From: Lyophyllum atratum | Taxonomy: Eukaryota; Basidiomycota; Agaricomycetes; Agaricales; Lyophyllaceae | DNA: 64,000 bases | Direction: 5' to 3' | NCBI GenBank assembly: GCA_014905825.1 | Contig: JACGCN010000013.1 | Coordinates: 1,178,001-1,242,000, forward strand | In this document: piece by piece, positions 53,776-64,000 of the stretch | How positions within the stretch are numbered: position 1 is the first letter of the stretch | Layout: every line of letters begins with the position of its first letter | The notes under the pieces: generated by a model | The model's input: only the letters and a program-made list of their open reading frames with translations | Told to the model about the DNA's origin: nothing | The model's database searches: none | Position numbers and translations under genes: made by a program

Positions 53776-54405
53776 GTCAAAAGACCGTAAACGTGTCGAA
53801 AAGGCCACTCAAGATAATTCTTAAGTAAGACTTAAATGGTTTTTTGAATAAGTTTTAAATATATGTTAAGTCTTTTGACCCACAAGATTGAAAGGTCATT
53901 GTGACGGCTCGTCACAATAGCTCTTTGATCACTCTAGTCAAAAGATTGTAAACATTTTAAGAAGGCCAGCCAAGGTAGTTTTTAAATAGTTTCTAAATGG
54001 TTTTTTGAATAGTTTTTAAGTATTCCGAAATAAAATATCGAAGACTTATCATAATTGTTTGTATGATATCTTGTGTCAAATCATCCAAAAGAAATCAAAA
54101 GGAACATAATGGATAGTGTTTAAATATCTTTATCAATAGTTTTATCAATCAGTTTAGGATTATCTGGGCCACAAGATTGAAATGTTATTTTGAATGGAGT
54201 TCAAATATTTTTAGAATCTTGTTTACTATATTTTTTAGATATTTGGCTGGAAGAATTTCAAAAATTATCAAGGATTGGTCGTCACACTAACTATTCAATT
54301 TTTCAAGACAAGATGTTTAAAACATATCAAATAGGGCACTTTAAATCTTTTGCCTGGAAATATGGAAAGAATATTTAAGTTGTATTGAAATAGGGTTCAA
54401 AGTTC
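53776..54405. repeat. Left arm of a long inverted repeat
   Basis: Reverse complement of 63371-64000 at high identity. AT-rich, with internal degenerate direct repeats of roughly 170 bp marked by AAGTCTTTTGACC(C)ACAAGATTG and GTCAAAAGA words (53705, 53875, 53940). No coding capacity. Inner end TTGAAATAGGGTTCAAAGTT. Confidence 0.9.
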
Positions 54406-54661
54406 AGCGAGGTCAAAAAGGTGGCCCATATGCTTCTGCCAGTAGAGGATTCACAGTTGTGGCACATCAAAACTCATTTCTTTCTAATCTCTAACACCAG
54501 AGAAGCCTGGATGGCTCCTCCATCTAGCTAGAGCGCTGCCAATGTGGATGCGGCATGCCAGATCTGAACATTTTAAGCTCATGCAAATGAAGGAAGAATG
54601 AGCCTCAGGTGCAGTCATGATGATAGCACAGGCAATAGTGTGGTGTGTGTGTCCACCAGCT
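54406..54661. other. Spacer between inverted repeat and copia copy 3
   Basis: No gene recognised; may be part of an LTR interrupted by the copia insertion at 54662. Confidence 0.35.
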
Positions 54662-54957
54662 TGTTAGAAGTGTGACTTGGCACAGGCCGCTTCAAGTATG
54701 ACGCACCGAGGACTGCCGACCCGCATGCTCGGTAATCATACCGATCATGTTACTAAAATTAGAGTTCCGTCTTCTCGATCCCGAGGATCGAGATAATTTT
54801 CCTATACATTCGTTTTCATTTACTTACCAACCACTTACAATTTTAGTTACAATTTTCATAGAAAATTTACTTATAGAAAACTATATAAACTGTACGTCGA
54901 GTACAGGAATATCACTCGTTTACAACACATCGTGCCTACCCCCTACAAACTCTAACA
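54662..54957 (+). repeat. Copia copy 3 5' LTR
   Basis: 296 bp, TGTTAGAAGTG...CTCTAACA; TATA-like ACTATATAAAC at 54882-54892. Confidence 0.95.
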
Positions 54958-54970
54958 GGTTATCGGGCCC
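54958..54970 (+). promoter_or_regulatory. Primer-binding site, copia copy 3
   Basis: GGTTATCGGGCCC, one inserted or altered base from the GGTTATGGGCCC of copy 1; again pairs with the initiator tRNA-Met anticodon arm. Confidence 0.65.
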
Positions 54971-55079
54971 CCGCTTGCGCTAAAGCACTTACAAGGCACA
55001 TACACAACGACCACACATTTAACTTACACCAAAGACACATTAAACACCACACCAACCTCGACTCGACACGAAATACAAC

Positions 55080-58000
55080 ATGTCTAAAGATAGCAACAAC
55101 CCCCCTATCTGGTCAGACGAGCACAAATTTGACGGAACGAACTTTGTGGGCTTTAAGGCACGTATCCTCGTCACTACAAAACTTCGTGGCGCACTCGGAT
55201 ACCTTGAAGGGAAAATCCCGCAACCCACTCCACTCCCAGCCGGCGCACTGCCGCCTGAAGCAACCGAATGGGAGTCGACCTCCCCATCCGTCAACGAATG
55301 GAACAAGAGGGACGCATGGGTCCTTGCCCTCATTACCTACAACAGCAAAAATCCCATGGGGTACGGTATTAAAATGGACGGTACGGGCGCAGACGCATGG
55401 AAATCACTTACCACTACATATGGTCAGACTGATGAGAATGCCGCCGCCCTTGCCGAACGCACACTTCGTAACACAAAACTCCCGGACAATGGGGACTTCG
55501 TCGAACACATCACCCTCCTTCGCACCAGATGGATGACAGCGGTCGACAAAGGAGCAAAGATAGATGATAAAGGTTTCCAGGCCATAGTATTGGGATCACT
55601 GCCGAAGGACTGGAATATCATCGTATCCATCCTATACTCCGCTAAAACATCGGCTGAAGCAATAGCTACGTTAACCCTACACTGGGAGCGAATTAAAGAG
55701 CAAAACCCACAGACAGGACCATCCACGACCGCTCTCCAGGTTAAAACACCCAATAAATCAAACCAATCCAACCTCAAATGCGTTAACACCAACTGCGGTC
55801 GAACCGGCCACACCATAGACAATTGTTACTGGCCTGGAGGTGGAAAGGAGGGTCAGTTCCCCGCACACTTTCGTAACAAGGGACGTACCCAGGCGGGGAA
55901 TACACCAGAGGCGAAGAAGCCGGCAGCAACAGCGAATGTCGCAGACGCCACACCATCAAACGGAAACACCACTAACAACTCCTCCCGCGTCACCTACGCC
56001 CTGATGGCCAGCACCGACGACCTAACACTCCCTGCCTTTAATCTCCCGCCAACTGAACCACAGTTCATTCCGTCCGCGGTAGTCGAGGGACATGAAGACG
56101 CAGTCGAAACCTACTTCACCGACATGAATAGAACAAAACTCATGGTGGCTTCAAAACGCTATCTCACCTACGCCGACTCTGGAGCAAGCGACCACTGCTT
56201 CGTTGAGCGAGCAGACTTTACCGACTATGAAGAATTCGATCCACCCCGATCGGGGCAACCGGCGAACCAAGGGGGATCATTCAGCATCCTTGGGGAAGGG
56301 ACAGTCAGGAAACTTGTCACAGTTAACGGGAAGGAAACCGAACTGGTGTTCAGGAAAGCCCTTCATACCCCCGATCTCTCCGCTAACCTCATCTCCATCG
56401 CCCAATTCGACAAAGCCGGGTTCTCTGTCCACTTCTCCGGAGGACGGGCAGCATTCATAGCCCCCGACGGCCGTCTGTTCATGATAGGAACAGGATCCAG
56501 CGGGTTATATCTCCTCGAGACCAGTAGCGCTGCCCCTCCGCAACCACCATCCACGTCCAACTTAATCACCGCCGCCGCCAAGAACAAAAACATCATCTTT
56601 GCGAACGTTGCGAAATCCCTCGACGTTCCGGCGCCCCTGGAAGTTTGGCATCGAAGGTTTGGGCACGCAGGCGTAACGGGAATCCGGGAACTCGCCAAGA
56701 AAGACCTCGTGGACGGCCTAAACGTTAAAGGAGACGCGGAGGTTAAAGGAATTTGCGAAGATTGCATATACGGCAAGCATACCGCTAGGCCCTATGACGG
56801 TACTGCAACCCCCGAGGCTGACGCGAACATAAAGGTTCATATCGACCTGTGGGGGCCGGCAAGCGTGGCTTCCCTGGGTGGTGCCCTGTACATGATGCTC
56901 TGCTGCGATGGGGGAACTATCCGCCTGAAGGGTTTCTGGCTCGCAAGAAAAGACGCGCGGACGACACTTACGGCGTTTGAGATCTACCATCGCGAATCGG
57001 AACGACAGACCGGAAAGAAGCTGACGTGCGTAAGAATAGACGCTGGAAGGGAATGGTTTAATGAATTATGGCGAGACTATTGCCAAACACACGGGATCCT
57101 TCTAGAATTCAGCACACCTTACGCACATGGCCAAAATGGACTTGTTGAAAGATGCATACGAACCGTGATCGAAGGGGTACGATGCATGCTTGCAGACAGC
57201 GGGCTACCAAAATTTCTATGGGCAGAAGCCGCTGCAACCACCATCTACCTCCGGAACCGACTCCCATCATCCCGACACCCTGGCATTGTCCCTGAAGAAA
57301 AGTGGACAGGGAAACGCAAAAGTGTCGCACATCTACGGCCATTCGGATGTGACGCATTCGCCAAGATCCCCGAAGAACTGGTAACTTCCAAACTGGATCC
57401 CCGATCCATCAAATACGTCATGATCGGCTATTCAGAGAACGGATACAAACTATATGATCGACAGACTCGGGCAATAATAACAAGCCGAGATGTAATATTC
57501 GAGGAGGGAATTGGCCACAGAACACTCACTATCTATGAAGACGACGACCTACTGGCATCCGACGAACCCGCGATAAACCCTTCCACACCCGCCATCATTC
57601 ACGCAAAACAACCCGTTGCACCGCGGATCCGGGACACTGATGGACCACTCCACGTGGTGCCTGAACCCCAATCTGATTCCACCCCGAATCCCGCCCCGGT
57701 TCCTGGACCTATTCCTGGCACAGATGGCGGCACGCCACCCGCCCCGCCCCCGCCACCTCGTCGCTCTGTGCGCCTGATGAACCCAACCCCGTCCTCTGCT
57801 ATTGTAGCGGCGCGTGAAACCCTTGCCATTGAGGAGAGCGCAAGAGCGGCTGGGGAGGACTGGGCGTCTGACACTAGGCGTCCCAGCGCGCTTCTCGCCA
57901 ACGGCGCCCACGCGTATCTTACATCCATTGATGCCAAAACGTCGTCCGATACACACGTCCCCAAACACTATGGGGAGGCCATGCAGCGACCGGACCTTTG

Positions 58001-59537
58001 GGTCCCGCCTATGGAGGCTGAACTCGCGATTTTGAAAGCACGCGAAGTATTTCGGCTGGTTGATGAATCCGATGTACCTGCAGGGAAGAAGATTATAGGC
58101 TGTATGTGGGTATACGCGAACAAATACGACGCCGATGGGAACATTATAAAGCGGAAAGCGCGACTTGTGGCCAAGGGCTACACGCAGATCCACGGCGAAG
58201 ACTACGACGAGACCTACGCGGCTGTCGTGCGCCTCGAATCTATCCGGATTACCGTCGCGGTCGCCGCCAAATTGGGACTACGTCTGTGGCAGATCGACTT
58301 CGTGTCCGCCTACCTGAACAGCGTCAATAAACATGTTGTATACATGCGCACGCCGCCAGGGCTTCAAGGGGGGGAGGGGAAGGTGTGCCTTCTCCTTAAA
58401 ACCCTATACGGCATGATGCAGGGCGGCTATGACTGGTGGCACACCCTAAACACCTGCTACAACAAACTCGGGTACATTCAGTCACGCGCGGACAGCTGCG
58501 TCCGCTCTAGGATGATTCAAAATGAAAGAACTATCACAAACACATACACCGACGATACCATCGGCGCATCATCCACAACAGAAGGCGAAAAATGCGCAAA
58601 AGATGAATTAGCTGCCGAATACGAGACCAAAGACATGGGGGAACTAAAGTTCGTCCTCGGAATGCGTGTCGACCGAAATCCCGAGACAGGCGCCATTTCC
58701 CTCTCACAACGAAAATATCTCGAACGGGTCCTTGAACGCTTCGGAATGGCGGACTGTAACGCACATCGCACCCCGCTACCGACTGGGATCCAGTTAGTGG
58801 AATCACCATCCCCACAAACAGAAACCGACAGAAATTTCATGAAAGACAAACCCTACCGTGAAGTACTCGGATCAGTCATGTGGGCTCAAGTAGCAACACG
58901 CCCTGACCTATCCTATTCCGTCGGGCTTCTCGCACGTTTCCAGTCGAATCCAGGACCAGCTCATTGGAACGCCCTTTTACACGTACTCGGATACATCAAA
59001 GGGTCACTCGACTACACCTTAACATACACGAGGGAAGGAAATCTCAAGCCTGCCGGATATGTTGATGCGGACTACGGGGGAGATCTAGACACCCGACGGT
59101 CCACCGGTGGTTATGTTTTCATGATGGCAGGGGGAGCTGTCTCCTGGAGTTCAAAACGACAAAACACAGTCGCGCTCTCTACCACAGAGGCTGAATACAT
59201 GGCCCTTACTCGTGGGGCGCAACAAGCTCTTTGGATCCACAATTTCCTTCTGGAGATAGATTTACCACAAACCCTACCTGCCACCATACATGTCGACAAT
59301 ACTTCAGCCATATCCCTCGCTCAGTCAACCAAAGGTCATTCCCGAGCTAAACACATCGACATTCGCCACCATTACGTACGCGAACGTGTTCAAGACAAAG
59401 ATATCGAAATTATACATATCCCTACCACCGACAACCCCGCCGACATATTCACGAAACCCCTTTCGCGTGTCATTCACGAACGCATGGTCGACATCCTCAA
59501 CCTCAACAAGGGCCGCACCCGTCAGGGGGAGTGTTAG
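55080..59537 (+). CDS. Copia copy 3 Gag-Pol polyprotein
   Basis: 1485 codons plus stop in one frame. Gag N-terminal domain (DEHKFDGTNFVGFKARI) with a CCHC knuckle of CX4CX4HX4C spacing; protease Asp about residue 366 (YADSGASDH); GAG-pre-integrase HHCC (WHRRFGHAG ... CEDCIYGK); integrase Asp589, Asp654 and Glu690, exactly D,D35E; RVT_2 (KARLVAKGYTQIHGEDYDE, WQIDFVSAYLN, and YTDD at 1156-1159 instead of YVDD); RNase H (YVDADYGGD, TEAEYMAL, VDNTSAI) and the terminal HIDIRHHYVRE block. The stop codon TAG is formed by the first six bases of the LTR (TGT TAG). All catalytic residues are present, so it could be active. Confidence 0.95.
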   Translation: MSKDSNNPPIWSDEHKFDGTNFVGFKARILVTTKLRGALGYLEGKIPQPTPLPAGALPPEATEWESTSPSVNEWNKRDAWVLALITYNSKNPMGYGIKMDGTGADAWKSLTTTYGQTDENAAALAERTLRNTKLPDNGDFVEHITLLRTRWMTAVDKGAKIDDKGFQAIVLGSLPKDWNIIVSILYSAKTSAEAIATLTLHWERIKEQNPQTGPSTTALQVKTPNKSNQSNLKCVNTNCGRTGHTIDNCYWPGGGKEGQFPAHFRNKGRTQAGNTPEAKKPAATANVADATPSNGNTTNNSSRVTYALMASTDDLTLPAFNLPPTEPQFIPSAVVEGHEDAVETYFTDMNRTKLMVASKRYLTYADSGASDHCFVERADFTDYEEFDPPRSGQPANQGGSFSILGEGTVRKLVTVNGKETELVFRKALHTPDLSANLISIAQFDKAGFSVHFSGGRAAFIAPDGRLFMIGTGSSGLYLLETSSAAPPQPPSTSNLITAAAKNKNIIFANVAKSLDVPAPLEVWHRRFGHAGVTGIRELAKKDLVDGLNVKGDAEVKGICEDCIYGKHTARPYDGTATPEADANIKVHIDLWGPASVASLGGALYMMLCCDGGTIRLKGFWLARKDARTTLTAFEIYHRESERQTGKKLTCVRIDAGREWFNELWRDYCQTHGILLEFSTPYAHGQNGLVERCIRTVIEGVRCMLADSGLPKFLWAEAAATTIYLRNRLPSSRHPGIVPEEKWTGKRKSVAHLRPFGCDAFAKIPEELVTSKLDPRSIKYVMIGYSENGYKLYDRQTRAIITSRDVIFEEGIGHRTLTIYEDDDLLASDEPAINPSTPAIIHAKQPVAPRIRDTDGPLHVVPEPQSDSTPNPAPVPGPIPGTDGGTPPAPPPPPRRSVRLMNPTPSSAIVAARETLAIEESARAAGEDWASDTRRPSALLANGAHAYLTSIDAKTSSDTHVPKHYGEAMQRPDLWVPPMEAELAILKAREVFRLVDESDVPAGKKIIGCMWVYANKYDADGNIIKRKARLVAKGYTQIHGEDYDETYAAVVRLESIRITVAVAAKLGLRLWQIDFVSAYLNSVNKHVVYMRTPPGLQGGEGKVCLLLKTLYGMMQGGYDWWHTLNTCYNKLGYIQSRADSCVRSRMIQNERTITNTYTDDTIGASSTTEGEKCAKDELAAEYETKDMGELKFVLGMRVDRNPETGAISLSQRKYLERVLERFGMADCNAHRTPLPTGIQLVESPSPQTETDRNFMKDKPYREVLGSVMWAQVATRPDLSYSVGLLARFQSNPGPAHWNALLHVLGYIKGSLDYTLTYTREGNLKPAGYVDADYGGDLDTRRSTGGYVFMMAGGAVSWSSKRQNTVALSTTEAEYMALTRGAQQALWIHNFLLEIDLPQTLPATIHVDNTSAISLAQSTKGHSRAKHIDIRHHYVRERVQDKDIEIIHIPTTDNPADIFTKPLSRVIHERMVDILNLNKGRTRQGEC

Positions 59538-59827
59538 AAGTGTGACTTGGCACAGGCCGCTTCAAGTATGACGCACCGAGGACTGCCGACCCGCATGCTC
59601 GGTAATCATACCGATCATGTTACTAAAATTAGAGTTCCGTCTTCTCGATCCCGAGGATCGAGATAATTTTCCTATACATTCGTTTTCATTTACTTACCAA
59701 CCACTTACAATTTTAGTTACAATTTTCATAGAAAATTTACTTATAGAAAACTATATAAACTGTACGTCGAGTACAGGAATATCACTCGTTTACAACACAT
59801 CGTGCCTACCCCCTACAAACTCTAACA
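59532..59827 (+). repeat. Copia copy 3 3' LTR
   Basis: 296 bp, no difference from the 5' LTR was seen by eye. Confidence 0.95.
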
Positions 59828-60616
59828 CAGCTGGTTGCTAAGCAATAGCACGGATATGGGTAATCCGCATGGATACGGTGTAAGCACAGCACACTTACCT
59901 CCAACTTACTGACGACCACGTTATGGTGACACGATCATGTTACCGTTACAGACACACGTATATATGGATAGAGAAGCGCCCTTGTATCATCACTTTACTT
60001 TTGAATACAGACTTCGTTAGTGTTTTGTCTGCGCGTTTCTATATCATCAACGCTCTAGTGGTCAGACGCTAGCGCCTGATTACACTTTTTTTAAAAACAT
60101 CAACGACTGTATTATCATGCAGGACTGCCCACGAGATAACCCTCTCCTTTGCTTCTCTCCCGCATCACTACTGTCACGTCAAGAACCCCGGAACCAAGGA
60201 TCAGCGCACCCGCCTTGTATAAAGACGATCCAGAACGCTTTTCCTATAAACACCCGAACGCATACACCCCCCCCTTTTAGCCTTACCCATAACTTCAACC
60301 GTCCCCACCAAATCGCCTTCTCGTGCATTGGTCAACACATCGCCACGCCCTGGCGATCCTCACCCGTGCTCAACAGGCATCAGGCCCAGCAGCATCTGCA
60401 GCCGCATCGGCCACGCAGCGGCCGGATTCACCTCAAACACCACCACCACGCTCATCTCCACCGCCTCCATCACTGGATGCAAATATCGATCTTCTTAGGG
60501 AAAAAATGGGAAGACCATTGAAAAGATATTCCATTGGTTGCGCAGTTGTCTCCTCGTGATTGGCAATCACGTCGCATCTTGCCGACTCACTTCGCGTCGT
60601 TGTATGAAACGACTCA
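59828..60616 (+). other. Gypsy-like LTR/leader and Gag N-terminal debris (possible)
   Basis: 59930-60090 looks like an LTR end: TATA-like CGTATATATGG (59957), CT-rich stretch, then TGGTCAGACGCTAGCGCCTG and poly-T. A Pro/Ser-rich frame at 60323-60559 ends in LDANIDLLREKMGRPLKR, reminiscent of gypsy Gag starts. Weak evidence. Confidence 0.35.
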
Positions 60617-62235
60617 CATTGAAAGACTCATTGTGGATCCGGCGAATCCGTGGTGGATCCACAGTGGATCCGTTGATGCATGGATTTACAATATTTGTAC
60701 TACATCCATTGCGGATCCACAGTAGATCCGTTGCAGATCTGTGATGGATCCATGGTAGATTTATGTCTGTGCATGGATTTACAATATTTGTGGTACATCC
60801 ATTGCGGATCCACAGTAGATCCCTTGTGGTGCGGATCCGCAGTAGATCCGTTGCGGATCTGTGACAGATCCATGCTAGATCTACATCTGTGCCTGGATTT
60901 ACAATGTTTGTGCTAGATTTGTGGTAGAGCCAAAGCAGATCTATTGCGGATCCACAGTGGATCTGTTGCGGATCTGTAGCGGATCCATGGTAGATCTATG
61001 GCTGTGCATGGATTTACAATATTTGTGGTACATCCATTGCGGATCCACAGTAGTTCCCTTGTGGTGCGGATCCATAGTAGATCCGTTGCGGATCTGTGAC
61101 AGATCCATGCTAGATCTACATCTGTGCCTGGATTTACAATGTTTGTGCTAGATTTGTGGTAGAGCCAAAGCAGATCTATTGCGGATCCACAGTGGATCTG
61201 TTGCGGATCTGTAGCGGATCCATGGTAGATCTATGGCTGTGCATGGATTTACAATATTTGTGGTACATCCATTGCAGATCCACAGTAGATCCCTTGTGGT
61301 GCGGATCCGCAGTAGATCCGTTGCGGATCTGTGACAGATCCATGCTAGATCTACATCTGTGCCTGGATTTACAATGTTTGTGCTAGATTTGTGGGAGAGC
61401 CAAAGCAGATCCATTGCGGATCCACAGTGGATCTGTTGTGGATCTGTAGGGGATCCATGGTAGATCTATGGCTGTGCGTGAATTTACAATATTTGCAGTA
61501 GGGTGGACCCATAGTAGATCCGATGCGGACCTGTGATGGATCCACAGTAGATTCATGTCTGTGCGTGGATCTACAATATTTGTGGTAGATCTATTGCAGA
61601 TCTGTGACTGATCCAGGGTAAATCTACATTTTTGCGTGGATTTGAAATATTTGCGGTAGATCCGTTCCGGATCCGCAGTAGATCGGTGATGGATCTGAGA
61701 TAGATTCACAGTAGGTCTACATCTGCGCATTTACAACGTTTGCTGTGGATGTGTTGTGGATTTGCAGTAAATCTGTTGCGGATCTGAGAGGTCCACATCT
61801 GTGCATAGATTTACAATATTTGTGGTAGATCTGTTGCGAATGCACAGTAATTCCGTTGCGGATCTGCCTCGGATCCAGAGTAGATCTGTGTCTATGCATT
61901 TCCAATATTTGTTGTAGTTCTGTTCCAGATCTGTGACAGATCCAGTGTGAATCTATGTCTGTACATGGATTTAAAATATTTGCGGTAGATCCAGGGTGGA
62001 TTCATAGTAGATTCGTTGCGAATCTGTCACAGATCCACAGTAGATCTACATCTGTGCATGGACTGACAGTGTTTGTGGTAGATCCGTGGTGGATCCACAG
62101 TGGATCCGCTGGTGCATGGATTTACAATATTCGTGCTACATCCATTGCGGATCTGCAGTGGATTAATTGCGGATCTGCGGCGGATCTATAGTAGATCTAT
62201 ATCTGTGTGTGGATTTACAATATTCGTGATACAGT
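60617..62235. repeat. GATC-rich satellite array, 235-bp higher-order period
   Basis: Copies starting at GGTACATCC (60792, 61027, 61262) are 235 bp apart and nearly identical. Each is made of shorter units of about 14-16 bp built on GGATCC, AGATCT, GGATCT and GATCCA words, punctuated by TGGATTTACAATATTTGT. After about 61500 the order decays but the words continue to 62235. All three open frames on both strands are repeat artefacts. Confidence 0.92.
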
Positions 62236-62499
62236 GTTATACATCAAAAAGCGGTGCTTCAGGGCACGAGTCTTGGTCCTAGAAACACGAGCTTGCGGAT
62301 TTGGAAGGAAACTGGGTCGAATATGCGTAAAAATGAATTGTCCGAAATTCACCGTCACGTGACCAAATCTACACCTGGGGCCAAAAAACATTTTTAGAAG
62401 GAAGATGAGAGAAGGGAGTCTGACTACCTGAGAGCTCCCAGCCGCTTATTAACTGATTAGATAGTGCCAAGAGGTCAGTTTTGAGCGTACGACACTGTT
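62236..62499. other. Unique spacer
   Basis: Non-repetitive break in the satellite; nothing recognised. Confidence 0.4.
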
Positions 62500-62695
62500 T
62501 TTCCATTGTGGATCCACAGTAGATCCATCGCGGATCTGTGATGAATTCATGGTAGATCTATGTCTGTGCATGGATTGACAATATTTGTGGTACATCCGCT
62601 GCAGATCCACAGTAGATCCGTTGCAGATCTGTGGCGGATCCATGATACATTTATGTCTGTGCGTGGATTTACAATATTTGTGATACACCCGTTGC
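62500..62695. repeat. Second block of GATC-rich satellite
   Basis: Same words as the main array (GGATCCACAGTAGATCC, TGGATTTACAATATTTGT). Confidence 0.88.
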
Positions 62696-62817
62696 GCATT
62701 CACACTCAACCATCTTCATGATTTCCTCGTCGTTCTCAGTATCATCCGGCGACTCATCAACTTCCTCGAAAACAGCCGCGATTTGAGTAGTCTTGGACCC
62801 CTGACACTTGTCAATGT

Positions 62818-63140
62818 ACTGTTGGGTGACTAGGGGCGCGATCAAAAGGCAATGGCTTGCTAGCACACTCGCATACATGCTTCGCGCTGACGAAAGGCTT
62901 GTGGCAGCTTGTACTACAACCATCCTTTTTCTTGAGGAGCTCCTGCTCATCGTCGGTGAGCTTCTTGGCGAATTTGCGAGCGAAAACCGGAGTGGTGGTG
63001 GAGGATGACGAAACCGTGGTGTTTGTAGAAGAAACTGCGTTGGCGTTGTTGAACGTGAAGTTGGAAACATTGCGGCCGAATTTCTTCGCCTCGTTGCCGA
63101 GAGCGGCGAGCTCGCATGGGAGGCACTGGATTGAGTGACA
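62818..63140 (-). pseudogene. Retroelement Gag-like fragment (possible)
   Basis: Minus-strand frame with KKLTDDEQELLKKKDGC followed by CHKPFVSAKHVCEC, resembling the zinc-knuckle-preceding helix of basidiomycete gypsy Gag proteins, then a stop. Cys/His spacing is irregular. Probably the other end of the Gag sequence split by the satellite. Confidence 0.45.
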
Positions 63141-63370
63141 CTGGCGATCTTTCCTGAGTTTGAAGCCATGGGTGAGGGACGGTAAAGAAACCAGGGTTCT
63201 GAGGGCGAGTCTGAATCTGAATCTGAGGACGTGGTAATTGGTTTAACACTAGTGTTGGGTGGCTGTGGAGCGCCGCCGTCTGGAAGGTGCGAAAACGGCA
63301 AGGGAGGTGCTGGGGGGGACGGGGGCGGTGGGGATGAGCGTGGTGGTGGGATTCACCCCGAACCCCACCG

Positions 63371-64000
63371 TTGAACTTTGAACCCTATTTCAATACAACT
63401 TGAATATTCTTTCCATATTTCCAGGCAAAAGATTTAAAGTGCCCTATTTGATATGTTTTAAACATCTTGTCTTGAAAAATCGAATAGTTAGTGTGATGAC
63501 CAATCCTTGATAATTTTTGAAATTCTTCCAGCCAAATATCTAAAAAATATAGTAAACAAGATTCTAAAAATATTTGAACTCCATTCAAAATAACATTTCA
63601 ATCTTGTGGCCCAGATAATCCTAAACCGATTGACAAAACTATCGATAAAGATATTTAAACACTATCCATTATGTTCCTTTTGATTTCTTTTGGATGATTT
63701 GACACAAGATATCATACAAACAATTATGATAAGTCTTCGATATTTTATTTCGGAATACTTAAAAACTATTCAAAAAACCATTTAGAAACTATTTAAAAAC
63801 TATCTTGGCTGGCCTTCTTAAAATGTTTACAATCTTTTGACTAAGGTAATCATAGAGCTATTGTGACGAGCCGTCACAATGACCTTTCAATCTTGTGGGT
63901 CAAAAGACTTAACATATATTTAAAACTTATTCAAAAAACCATTTAAATCTTACTTAAGAATTATCTTGAGTGGCCTTTTCGACACGTTTACGGTCTTTTG
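63371..64000. repeat. Right arm of a long inverted repeat (cut by window end)
   Basis: Reverse complement of 53776-54405 with few substitutions. The match is still running at the window edge, so the true arm is longer than 630 bp. Confidence 0.9.

Larger units (their letters stand above)
54662..59827 (+). mobile_element. Ty1/copia retrotransposon, copy 3, apparently intact
   Basis: 5166 bp, flanked by a perfect 5-bp target duplication CAGCT (54657-54661, 59828-59832). LTRs 54662-54957 and 59532-59827 are both 296 bp and appear identical. One uninterrupted gag-pol frame and PPT (CAGGGGGAG) before the 3' LTR. A different family from copies 1 and 2: only the LTR termini and primer-binding site are shared. 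Confidence 0.95.

Noticed and set aside
60680..61730. Proteins with VDPL and MDLQ repeats in all frames
   Set aside because: They are frame readings of the GATC satellite.
1..64000. CRISPR arrays, operons, riboswitches or bacterial features
   Set aside because: Intron-rich eukaryotic genes and fungal transposons; no regularly spaced short repeats of CRISPR type.

Overview
The window is nuclear DNA of a filamentous basidiomycete, most likely an Agaricomycete; the species cannot be named from the sequence. Evidence: genes carry many 34-160 nt GT-AG introns (some with a clear CTAAC-type branch site), and the single-copy genes (CDC73, a casein kinase 1, EAF3/MRG15, RAD6, QCR8, SDH2) and transposons (Ty1/copia, Ngaro-like tyrosine-recombinase elements, chromodomain Ty3/gypsy, PIF/Harbinger with SANT partner, pogo, Helitron) are of fungal type. 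Gene models were assembled by hand from splice sites that restore reading frames; all totals come out divisible by three.

Layout. 1-31,000 is a gene-poor transposon graveyard: a 519-bp palindrome, a 176-bp duplication, a decayed copia element (3440-8573), a decayed Harbinger pair (about 9000-11125), an unknown gene remnant cut by a second, inverted copia copy (12094-15398) that itself carries a hAT-type MITE and a solo LTR, a Helitron remnant without helicase (15834-17760), copia scraps with a tRNA-derived insertion, further MITEs, a chromodomain gypsy fragment and a pogo transposase with one nonsense codon. 31,466-36,685 is a gene island: CDC73 and a divergent CK1 kinase share a 115-bp intergenic region, followed by EAF3. 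A small unknown gene (36854-37219) precedes an apparently intact 5.5-kb Ngaro-like retrotransposon (37702-43225) whose split direct repeats (A1 ... B1-A2-B2) are all present. 43,381-53,174 is a second gene island: RAD6 and QCR8 (divergent, 140 bp apart), SDH2, a 418-bp-arm inverted repeat, a secreted GPI-anchored cupredoxin, and a TPR/CCCH zinc-finger protein. From 53,776 to the window end, a pair of inverted repeats of at least 630 bp encloses about 9 kb containing an apparently intact copia element with identical-looking LTRs and a 5-bp target duplication (54662-59827), gypsy-like debris and a GATC-rich satellite with a 235-bp period.

How genes relate. Three genes act on transcribed chromatin: CDC73 (Paf1 complex), RAD6 (E2 for H2B ubiquitination, recruited through Paf1C) and EAF3 (reader in NuA4 and Rpd3S). 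QCR8 and SDH2 are neighbouring, co-oriented respiratory-chain subunits (complexes III and II). The most notable system is the Ngaro-like element: complete recombination repeats, a pol frame that is open through the whole of gag in another frame, and an ATGA stop/start overlap between pol and the tyrosine recombinase.
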